64,000 nucleotides of DNA from Janthinobacterium psychrotolerans (lineage in GTDB: Bacteria; Pseudomonadota; Gammaproteobacteria; Burkholderiales; Burkholderiaceae_D), in NCBI RefSeq assembly GCF_001677885.1, contig NZ_LOCQ01000041.1, positions 1 to 64,000 of the forward strand, written 5' to 3'. A program made the position numbers and the translations under genes. Positions 1 to 8,180 of this stretch are shown piece after piece. Each line of letters starts with the position of its first letter. Position 1 is the stretch's first letter. The notes under the pieces were generated by a model. That model had not been told where the DNA came from and ran no database searches. It was given only the letters and a program-made list of their open reading frames with translations.

Positions 1-181
1 CGAAGCAGCCTTGTGAGCCGCCGTCACTGGAGGTGTTGCTGCCGGCGCCAGCGCGCAGGTAGCCGTGGAAGCCTTCGGAATCGGTCGGGTACATCGGGTC
101 TGCCATGGCCGAGCCGCTGGCGATGGCCAGCAAGGCGAGAGTAAGGGCGGCCGGCAGGGATTTCAGTGCAGTGCGATTCAT
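1..181 (-). CDS. LamB-type carbohydrate porin (maltoporin family), N-terminal fragment
   Basis: Only the first 60 codons lie in the window; the rest runs off the left edge. The protein starts with a signal peptide (MNRTALKSLPAALTLALLAI, then a cleavage region near ASGSAMA-D), followed by GFHGYLRAGAGSN and a Gly/Ser stretch ending in GCF. This matches the start of mature LamB-family porins, where an FHGY-R-G strand is followed by a short Cys-containing loop. Such trimeric outer-membrane porins pass sugars and polyols. A TTGGAGAC ribosome site lies just before the start. The gene diverges from the smo/mtl transporter operon and probably supplies the outer-membrane step for the same substrate. 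The family call is good; the substrate is inferred. Confidence 0.75.
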   Translation of the reverse strand, partial: MNRTALKSLPAALTLALLAIASGSAMADPMYPTDSEGFHGYLRAGAGSNTSSDGGSQGCF

Positions 182-494
182 GCTGTCTCCAAGGTCACTA
201 TGTTGAACGACGCAGGGAAGCCCTGGTGCGTTGCGCGGTCTCATGCCGCAGAACAAAGTCTAGCAGCGCTTTTTTTCCGACCCTGATACAAAAGCTACAA
301 GTGTTGATACTTTCTTGCAGAGTGTTGTTTTTTGAGAATGTCGATACTCTTGCGCATTGACAAGCTGCAAAAGAGTATTGAATTGCGGTTTTGAAGTATC
401 AGAAAGTATCAAACTCCGGTGATACATTGTGGTCGTGGTGCCAACGCAGACCTGTTTCTGGCACCACCAACGACAAAAAACACTGGAGACATCA
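182..494. promoter_or_regulatory. Divergent porin/polyol-operon control region with GATACT repeats
   Basis: This 313-bp gene-free stretch is more AT-rich than its flanks. It holds a perfect 12-bp inverted pair, TTGATACTTTCT at 304-315 and AGAAAGTATCAA at 401-412, and a nearly perfect inner pair, CGATACTCTT at 342-351 and AAGAGTATTG at 371-380. A further AGTATC at 395-400 sits exactly 10 bp before the one at 405-410. A perfect -35 hexamer TTGACA (357-362) lies between the inner arms; the only matching -10 is a weak TGAATT at 379-384. The likely reader is one of the two MtlR-like AraC regulators at the end of the operon, which is inference. The ribosome site CTGGAGAC at 483-490 fixes the smoE start at 495. 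Confidence 0.6.
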
Positions 495-1805
495 ATGAAA
501 CGTATCGCCATTGCCGCGCTGTGCGCCGGCGCCTTCGCCATCAGCACGTCCGCTGCCGCCGCCACCGACCTCGTGATTGCCACCGTCAACAACGGTCACA
601 TGATCGAAATGCAAAAGCTCAGCAAGTTCTTCGAGCAGGCCAATCCCGATATCAAACTCAAGTGGGTGACCCTGGAGGAGGGCATCTTGCGCCAGCGCAT
701 GACCACTGATATTGCCACCAAGGGCGGCCAGTTCGACGTGATGACGATCGGCCTGTATGAAACGCCGATCTGGGGCAAGAAAAACTGGCTGATCCCGATC
801 CAGCCGGACGCCAAATATGACATCGACGACCTGCTGCCGTCGATCCGCGAAGGCCTGTCCGGCGACGGCAAGCTGTACGCCTCGCCGTTCTACGGCGAAA
901 GCTCGATGATCATGTACCGCAGCGACCTGGTGAAAAAAGCCGGCATGACGATCGAAGACCGCCCCAGCTGGAACCAGCTGCGCGACGTGGCGGCCAGGAT
1001 CCACGATCCGGCCAATGGCGTATACGGCATCTGCCTGCGCGGCAAGCCGGGCTGGGGCGACAATATGGCGCTCATTACCACCATGGCCAACTCGTTTGGC
1101 GGCCAGCTGTTCGACATGAAATGGAAGCCGCAATTTACCAGCAAGCCGTGGAAAGACGCGGTCAACATGTATGTCGATCTGATGAAAAAATACGGCCCGC
1201 CGGGCGCGGCCGCCAACAGCTTCAATGAAAACCTGGCGCTGTTCAACCAGGGCAAGTGCGGCATCTGGATCGACGCCACCATCGCCGCCTCCTTCATTAC
1301 CGATCCTAAACAGAGCAAGGTGGCCGACAAGGTCGCGTTTGCCCAGTCGCCGGTCGGCACCACCGAGCGCGGCGCCAACTGGCTGTGGATCTGGTCGCTG
1401 GCCATTCCATCGAGTTCCAAGCATCCGAACGAAGCGCAACGCTTTATCAACTGGGCTACCTCGCCCGACTACATCAAGCTGGTCGCCAGGGAAACCAGCT
1501 GGGCCAACGTGCCGACCGGCACGCGCAAGTCGACCTACGCCAACCCGGAATTCCAGAAAGTGGCGAAATTCGCCGCCGCCGAGGGCAAGGCATTGACCAC
1601 CACCCGCAACGTGCAAAGCACCTTGCTGCCATCGCCTTACGTCGGTGTGCAGTTCGCCTCGATTCCCGAATTCCAGGTGATCGGCGTGGCCGCCGGCCAG
1701 CAGATGGCGGCTGCCTTGCTGGGCAAGGTGACCGTGGACCAGGCGCTGGAACTGTCGCAGCAGACGGCTGAACGCGAGATGCGCAAGGGCGGCTACTACA
1801 AATAA
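495..1805 (+). CDS. smoE: Polyol (sorbitol/mannitol) ABC transporter substrate-binding protein
   Basis: A 436-residue periplasmic binding protein of the extracellular solute-binding family 1. The start at 495 gives a clean signal peptide (MKRIAIAALCAGAFAIS, cleavage near AAAA-TD) and follows a CTGGAGAC ribosome site; an upstream in-frame start would put a poor leader before it. The mature protein begins LVIATVNNGHMIEMQKLSKF and contains GQFDVMTIGLYETP, features of the MtlE/SmoE group for mannitol, sorbitol and arabitol. It should deliver polyol to the SmoF/SmoG permease. It is first in an operon with two permeases, an ATPase and a polyol dehydrogenase, which supports the substrate class. The exact polyol cannot be read from the sequence. 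Confidence 0.88.
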   Translation: MKRIAIAALCAGAFAISTSAAAATDLVIATVNNGHMIEMQKLSKFFEQANPDIKLKWVTLEEGILRQRMTTDIATKGGQFDVMTIGLYETPIWGKKNWLIPIQPDAKYDIDDLLPSIREGLSGDGKLYASPFYGESSMIMYRSDLVKKAGMTIEDRPSWNQLRDVAARIHDPANGVYGICLRGKPGWGDNMALITTMANSFGGQLFDMKWKPQFTSKPWKDAVNMYVDLMKKYGPPGAAANSFNENLALFNQGKCGIWIDATIAASFITDPKQSKVADKVAFAQSPVGTTERGANWLWIWSLAIPSSSKHPNEAQRFINWATSPDYIKLVARETSWANVPTGTRKSTYANPEFQKVAKFAAAEGKALTTTRNVQSTLLPSPYVGVQFASIPEFQVIGVAAGQQMAAALLGKVTVDQALELSQQTAEREMRKGGYYK

Positions 1806-1843
1806 GACCGTCCTGGTCGTGTAGTTTGCTTTGTAAAACAGGT

Positions 1844-1881
1844 GAGGTGATAGCTCTGGCGCAAGCCTGGGCGATCACCTC
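1844..1881 (+). terminator. Stem-loop between binding-protein and permease genes
   Basis: A long hairpin lies in the 96-bp gap after smoE. Arms GAGGTGAT (1844-1851) and ATCACCTC (1874-1881) pair perfectly. The stem continues through GCTC/GGGC and GGC/GCC, with two small mismatches, to a GCAA tetraloop (1861-1864) of the stable GNRA type. No T-run follows, so it is probably not a strong terminator. Such structures after binding-protein genes often stabilise the upstream mRNA or cause partial termination, giving an excess of binding protein over permease. Confidence 0.6.
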
Positions 1882-1901
1882 CCACGCCCCAAGAGAACAC
1901 T

Positions 1902-2762
1902 ATGAAACGCATTATCCCCCGGACCTTGCTGACGCCGGCAGTCGTTGCCGTCTCCGTCATTTCCGTCATCCCCCTGCTGATCACGCTGTACTACGCCTTC
2001 GTGCGTTATTCCATGCTCGATCCGAGCGGCCATCCTTTCCATGGCCTCGACAATTTCCACTTTTTCTTTACCGATGCCGCCTTTTTGCCGGCATTGCAGA
2101 ATACTTTTACCCTGCTGTTTTCCGTGATGCTGATCACGGTGGTGCTGGGCGCCGCGCTGGGCCTGCTGATCAATGAAGCGTTCCCCGGACGCGCCATCGT
2201 GCGCGTGCTGCTGATTTCACCGTTCCTGGTGATGCCGGCCGTAAATGCCCTGATGTGGAAGAACATGCTGCTCAACCCCATCTACGGCCTGTTCGCGCAG
2301 ATCAGCATCTTCTTTGGCGCCACGCCGATCGACTGGCTGTCGGCCCATCCCCTGGTGTCCATCATCATGATGGTGTCGTGGCAATGGCTGCCGTTTGCCT
2401 GCCTGATCTTCATGACGGCGCTGCAATCGATGGACCGCGAACAGCTGGAAGCGGCGCGCATGGATGGCGCCAACTATCTGCAGCAGCTGCGCTACCTCTA
2501 CATCCCGCATCTGGGCCGCGCGGTGTCGGTGGTGCTGATGATCGAGATGATCTTTTTGCTGTCGGTATTTGCCGAAATCTTTACCACCACCGGCGGCGGT
2601 CCCGGCTTCGACACCACCACCATCACCTTCATGATCTACCAGCAGGCACTGCTGTCGTACGACGTGGGCGCCGCGTCCGCCGGTGCGCTGTTCGCCGTGC
2701 TGATCGCTAATATTGCCGCCTTCTTCCTGATGCGCGTCATCGGCAAGAACCTGTCGAAATAA
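1902..2762 (+). CDS. smoF: Polyol ABC transporter permease, SmoF/MtlF type
   Basis: A 286-residue inner-membrane permease of the MalF-like binding-protein-dependent transport family. About six hydrophobic segments are visible, starting with TPAVVAVSVISVIPLLITLY near residue 11. The cytoplasmic EAA loop that docks on the ATPase is EQLEAARMDGANYLQQLRYL, about residues 182-201. The start ATG at 1902 is preceded by AAGAGAA. It should form a heterodimeric channel with the next gene, ten bases downstream, and be energised by SmoK. Length and motif order are normal for the family. Confidence 0.9.
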   Translation: MKRIIPRTLLTPAVVAVSVISVIPLLITLYYAFVRYSMLDPSGHPFHGLDNFHFFFTDAAFLPALQNTFTLLFSVMLITVVLGAALGLLINEAFPGRAIVRVLLISPFLVMPAVNALMWKNMLLNPIYGLFAQISIFFGATPIDWLSAHPLVSIIMMVSWQWLPFACLIFMTALQSMDREQLEAARMDGANYLQQLRYLYIPHLGRAVSVVLMIEMIFLLSVFAEIFTTTGGGPGFDTTTITFMIYQQALLSYDVGAASAGALFAVLIANIAAFFLMRVIGKNLSK

Positions 2763-2772
2763 GGAGACCACC

Positions 2773-3591
2773 ATGCACGATAAAGTTGCTTTGTATGGCC
2801 GCACGGTGGCCGCCTGGCTGTTCGCGCTGCTGCTGTTCTTTCCCATCTTCTGGCTGGGACTGATGGCCTTCAAGACGGAAGGCCAGGCCATTTCCACGCC
2901 GCCGCTGCTGTTTTTCACGCCCACCCTCGACAGCTTTCGCGAAGTGCTGGCGCGCGACAATTACTTCGGCTACGCCTGGAACTCGCTGTTTACCAGCGTG
3001 GTCTCGACCGCCATCGGCTTGTTGATCGCGATACCGGCCGCCTACTCGATGGCGTTCTTCCCCACCGGCGGCACCATCGGCCTGCTCAAATTCATGCTCA
3101 GCTCGCGCTATATGCCCGGCGTGGGTGCCCTGATGCCGATCTATATCTGCTACCAGTACTTCGGCCTGTTAGATACCCGCATCGGCCTGACCATCATGTT
3201 CATGCTGATGAATCTTCCCATCATGATCTGGCTGCTGTACACCAGCATGAAGGAGCTGCCGCGTGAAATCCTCGAAGCGTCGCGCATGGACGGCGCCACC
3301 GTCTGGGACGAGTTCCGCCACGTGGTGCTGCCGCTGTCGGTGGGCGGCATCGCCTCGACCGCGCTGGTGTGCATGGTGTGGTCGTGGAACGAATCGTTCT
3401 GGTCGCTGAACCTGGGCGCCTCGAACGCCGGCACCTTGGCCTGGCTGATCGCCTCGTATTCCAGCCCGGAAGGCCTGTTCTGGGCCAAATTGTCGGCCGC
3501 CTCATTGATGGCGATCGCGCCGATCATGGCGCTGGGCTGGTTCTGTCAAAAACAATTGGTCCAAGGCATGACCTTCGGCGCTGTTAAGTAA
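2773..3591 (+). CDS. smoG: Polyol ABC transporter permease, SmoG/MtlG type
   Basis: A 272-residue second permease of the MalG type. It has an N-terminal membrane segment (VAAWLFALLLFFPIFWLGLM), several further hydrophobic helices and an EAA loop EILEASRMDGATVWDEFRHV near residues 163-182. The gene follows smoF after ten bases with AAGGAGA as ribosome site, so the two are surely cotranscribed. It is the partner channel subunit for polyol import. Nothing in it is truncated or unusual. Confidence 0.9.
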   Translation: MHDKVALYGRTVAAWLFALLLFFPIFWLGLMAFKTEGQAISTPPLLFFTPTLDSFREVLARDNYFGYAWNSLFTSVVSTAIGLLIAIPAAYSMAFFPTGGTIGLLKFMLSSRYMPGVGALMPIYICYQYFGLLDTRIGLTIMFMLMNLPIMIWLLYTSMKELPREILEASRMDGATVWDEFRHVVLPLSVGGIASTALVCMVWSWNESFWSLNLGASNAGTLAWLIASYSSPEGLFWAKLSAASLMAIAPIMALGWFCQKQLVQGMTFGAVK

Positions 3592-3606
3592 ATTTAGGAT
3601 GACATC

Positions 3607-4653
3607 ATGGCTTATCTTCAACTGAGCAATATCGAAAAATTCTTCGGCGAGCACCGCGCCATCAAGGGCATCGACCTGGAAATCAAGCAGGGCGAGTTCG
3701 TCGTGTTTGTGGGGCCGTCGGGCTGCGGCAAGTCGACCCTGCTGCGCCTGATCGCCGGCCTGGAGCCGATCGACGGCGGCAAGCTGTCGCTCGACGGGCG
3801 CGATATCACCGGCCTGCCTTCGTCCAAGCGCGACCTGGCGATGGTGTTCCAGTCGTATGCGCTGTACCCGCACATGACGGTGTTCCAGAACATGTCGTTC
3901 GCGCTGAAACTGGCTGGCGTCGACCCGAAGATTATCCGCGAAAAAGTCGACAAGGCGGCCGCCATCCTCGACCTGGGCCGCTACCTCGAGCGCACGCCGA
4001 AGGAGCTGTCCGGCGGCCAGCGCCAGCGCGTGGCGATCGGCCGCGCCATCGTGCGCGACCCGAAAGTGTTTTTGTTTGACGAACCGCTGTCGAACCTCGA
4101 TGCGGCGCTGCGCGTGCAGACCCGCATCGAGATCGCCAAGCTGCATCGCGAACTGGGCGCCACCACCATCTATGTCACGCACGACCAGGTCGAGGCGATG
4201 ACCCTGGCCGACCGCGTGGTGGTGCTGCGCGACGGCCAGATCGAGCAGCATGGCTCGCCCCTGGAGCTGTACGACCGGCCCGCCAACCGCTTTGTGGCGC
4301 AGTTTATCGGCACGCCGAGCATGAATGTGGTGCCGGCCGCCGCCGCGCCGCAATTGCTGGCGCAGGCGGGCAGCGCTGGCCAGACCGACGGTTTTGTTGG
4401 CATCCGCCCCGAGCATGTGCACCTGGGCGCGGCGCAGCCGGGCAGCGTGCCGGTCACCGTCGAGCTGGTGGAATCGCTGGGTGTGGAAACCCTGACCTAT
4501 GTGCGCATGGCCAACAACGTGCAAGTGGTGTCGCGCGGCGCCGAGCGCAGCAGCCTGGAACCGGGCCAGCAGACGCAACTGACGTTCGAACCGGGATTTG
4601 TCCATTATTTTGACCGCGACGGCAAGACCTATGCCGGCGCGAAGGGAGTGTGA
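3607..4653 (+). CDS. smoK: Polyol ABC transporter ATP-binding protein, SmoK/MtlK type (MsmX/UgpC class)
   Basis: A 348-residue ATPase. The Walker A motif GPSGCGKST is at residues 36-44, the Q-loop glutamine at 82, the signature LSGGQ at 134-138 and Walker B VFLFDEP at 154-160. A switch histidine follows in YVTHDQ. The C-terminal third (about 240-348) carries the MalK-type TOBE region, including GFVGIRPEHVHLG. It hydrolyses ATP on the cytoplasmic face to drive the SmoF/SmoG channel. Its stop codon is one base before the start of the dehydrogenase gene, which points to translational coupling. Confidence 0.9.
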   Translation: MAYLQLSNIEKFFGEHRAIKGIDLEIKQGEFVVFVGPSGCGKSTLLRLIAGLEPIDGGKLSLDGRDITGLPSSKRDLAMVFQSYALYPHMTVFQNMSFALKLAGVDPKIIREKVDKAAAILDLGRYLERTPKELSGGQRQRVAIGRAIVRDPKVFLFDEPLSNLDAALRVQTRIEIAKLHRELGATTIYVTHDQVEAMTLADRVVVLRDGQIEQHGSPLELYDRPANRFVAQFIGTPSMNVVPAAAAPQLLAQAGSAGQTDGFVGIRPEHVHLGAAQPGSVPVTVELVESLGVETLTYVRMANNVQVVSRGAERSSLEPGQQTQLTFEPGFVHYFDRDGKTYAGAKGV

Positions 4654-4654
4654 A

Positions 4655-6130
<1,476 letters not shown>

Positions 6131-6140
6131 AGGAGGGGCC

Positions 6141-7073
6141 ATGTGCGCCACGCCCAAAAAAGTCGACTATGCGCTGCCGCAGGTGGAGCACGAGCGGCAG
6201 CGCGATGCCACGCCCGGTTTCGAACCGAAGGGCAGCTACGGTTTTATCCGCTACCTGGAACACGGCTTTCCGAACTCGCTGGTGCGCTGGCATTACCATG
6301 ACGAGTACGAGCTGCACCTGATCGTGGAAAGCTCGGGCAAGGTCTTTGTCGGCGACTATATCGGCCAGTTTGCGCCGGGCCACCTGGTGCTGACGGGGCC
6401 GCGCGTGCCGCACAACTGGGTCTCGCTGGGCACGCCGCCCGAAGGGGTGCTGCTGCGCGACATGGTGATCCAGTTTGCCCATCCGCCGCTGGCGGCCATG
6501 GCGGCCGTGATGCCCGAACTGAAGGACCTGTTTCCGCTGCTGCAGCGCGCCCTGCACGGGGTCGAGTTTTTCAATGTCAGCGAGCTGTCGCTGCGGCGCT
6601 TCCGGCGCATCCGCGACAGCAGCGGCCTGCCGCGCCTGATCGAGTTTTTGACCTTGTTGAGCGAACTGGCGCAGACCAGCGACTACCAGCTGCTGTCGAC
6701 CATTCCGATGCAGTCGAGCGACGACGACGCCGCACTGGCGCGCATCAGTTCGGCCATCAATTATATTGTCCACAATTACAGCAGCCAGTTTTCGCTCAGG
6801 GAACTGGCGGAACAGGTGGACATGCCGGAGCGCACCTTTTCGCGCTTTTTTCGCAGCGCCACCGGCAACAGCTTTACCGATTTCGTCAATCGCCTGCGCA
6901 TCAACCGGGCCTGCCAGCTGCTGATGGAGACCGAGCATTACGTCAGCAATATCTGCTACGAGGCAGGCTTCAACAACGTCGCCAATTTCAATCGCCGCTT
7001 CCTGGAACTGAAAGGCATGACGCCGAAGGAATTTCGACAGCAGGCGCTGGGGCGCTTCGGTGTACAGGAGTAG
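6141..7073 (+). CDS. AraC/XylS-family regulator, MtlR-like (first of a tandem pair)
   Basis: A 310-residue regulator. The N-terminal half is a cupin-like sensing domain (RWHYHDEYELHLIVESSGKV, then GHLVLTGPRVPHNW). The C-terminal 100 residues form the double helix-turn-helix, with LAEQVDMPERTFSRFFRSAT in the first motif and CYEAGFNNVANFNRRF in the second. The start at 6141 follows a strong AAGGAGGGG site only ten bases after mtlD, so it belongs to the operon. By family it should activate the polyol genes, probably through the GATACT repeats upstream of smoE. It is clearly paralogous to the next gene. The operon position suggests autoregulatory feedback. Confidence 0.85.
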   Translation: MCATPKKVDYALPQVEHERQRDATPGFEPKGSYGFIRYLEHGFPNSLVRWHYHDEYELHLIVESSGKVFVGDYIGQFAPGHLVLTGPRVPHNWVSLGTPPEGVLLRDMVIQFAHPPLAAMAAVMPELKDLFPLLQRALHGVEFFNVSELSLRRFRRIRDSSGLPRLIEFLTLLSELAQTSDYQLLSTIPMQSSDDDAALARISSAINYIVHNYSSQFSLRELAEQVDMPERTFSRFFRSATGNSFTDFVNRLRINRACQLLMETEHYVSNICYEAGFNNVANFNRRFLELKGMTPKEFRQQALGRFGVQE

Positions 7074-7155
7074 GGACTTTCAGTTCATTTTGCGGTACAT
7101 TGGACGATAGCGGCAGACCGCATGACAATAAACGACACCGGCAAACGAGACCCGC

Positions 7156-8106
7156 ATGGAACAGACCTGGCTGAAGGATGCGCAGCGCGAGATCGAGCGC
7201 AAGCCGCCCGAGCTCGAACGCGAAAGCTACGACGGCATCATCAATTACCTGGAACACGGCTATCCCAGCTCGCGCGTGCGCTGGCATTGCCATGAAGAAT
7301 ACGAGCTGCACCTGATCGTCGCCACCAGCGGGCGGCTGTTCGTCGGCGACTATATCGGCGAATTTTCGCCCGGCCACCTGGTGCTGACCGGGCCGCGCCT
7401 GCCGCACAACTGGATTTCGACCATGGTGCCTGAAGGCGGCGTACCGCTGCGCGACATGATCGTGCAGTTTTCGCATGCGCCGATTGCCGGCGCCGCGCGC
7501 GTGATTCCCGAATTGCGCGAACTGCTGCCGCTGCTGGAGCGCTCCAGCTATGGCGTGGAGTTCTTCGACATGGGGCGTGACGCCGAACAACACCTGGCGC
7601 GCATCCGCGCCACCCATGGCGCCGAGCGTTTCGGCCACTTCGTGCAGCTGATGGTGACCCTGGCGCGCACCGCCAACTACCGGCTGCTGTCGACCGCTTC
7701 CCTGCGTTCGTATGACGACGACGCCACCCTGGCCAAGGTGAACTCGGTGCTCAACTACATCACGGAAAACTACCGCGAGCCGATTTCGGCCGAGATGCTG
7801 GCCGAGCAGGTGGGCATGTCGCTCAGCAAGTTCTCGCGCTTTTTTCGCAAGGCGACCGGCAACAGCTTTACCGACTTTATCAGCCGGCTGCGCATCAACA
7901 AGGCCTGCCAGCTGCTGATGGACACCGACCACTATGTATCGAACGTCTGCTATGACGTGGGCTTCCAGAACGTGGCCAATTTCAACCGCCGCTTCCTGCA
8001 GGTCAAGGGGGTGACGCCGAAAGAGTTCCGGCGCCAGGCCGATGGCCGTTTTGGCGGTATCGGCGGGCCGCCCGGCCCAGCTGTCGCAGCGGCGCCTCCA
8101 TCGTGA
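7156..8106 (+). CDS. AraC/XylS-family regulator, MtlR-like (second of a tandem pair)
   Basis: A 316-residue paralogue of the preceding protein, with the same cupin pattern (RWHCHEEYELHLIVATSGRL, GHLVLTGPRLPHNW) and a highly similar DNA-binding half (KFSRFFRKATGNSFTDFISR, CYDVGFQNVANFNRRF). It differs mainly at the N-terminus, in the middle region (about 130-190) and in a Gly/Pro/Ala-rich tail. The gap to the previous gene is 82 bp, larger than elsewhere in the operon, and the ribosome site is weak, so it may have its own promoter. The duplication could allow two inducers or an activator/antagonist split; the sequence does not decide this. Confidence 0.85.
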   Translation: MEQTWLKDAQREIERKPPELERESYDGIINYLEHGYPSSRVRWHCHEEYELHLIVATSGRLFVGDYIGEFSPGHLVLTGPRLPHNWISTMVPEGGVPLRDMIVQFSHAPIAGAARVIPELRELLPLLERSSYGVEFFDMGRDAEQHLARIRATHGAERFGHFVQLMVTLARTANYRLLSTASLRSYDDDATLAKVNSVLNYITENYREPISAEMLAEQVGMSLSKFSRFFRKATGNSFTDFISRLRINKACQLLMDTDHYVSNVCYDVGFQNVANFNRRFLQVKGVTPKEFRRQADGRFGGIGGPPGPAVAAAPPS

Positions 8107-8111
8107 CAACG

Positions 8112-8131
8112 CTGTCATACGCTTGTCATTT
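8112..8131 (+). promoter_or_regulatory. Pho box (PhoB operator) of the phytase-like lipoprotein gene
   Basis: Two TGTCAT repeats at 8113-8118 and 8124-8129 are spaced exactly 11 bp, one PhoB half-site apart. The full 20-mer CTGTCATACGCTTGTCATTT agrees well with the PhoB consensus of CTGTCAT-type repeats. A weak -10 candidate, TAGGCT, lies at 8140-8145, at the expected distance. The ATG at 8181 follows TTGAGGAAA. The box overlaps the end of the upstream regulator gene. Confidence 0.75.
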
Positions 8132-8180
8132 CGACACGGTAGGCTTCCCGGTTCTGATCTCACCTACCTTGAGGAAACCG

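Noticed and set aside
65-360. Plus-strand open frames at the left edge
   Set aside because: They are antisense to the LamB-type porin start or lie in its control region, and the products show no protein-like features.
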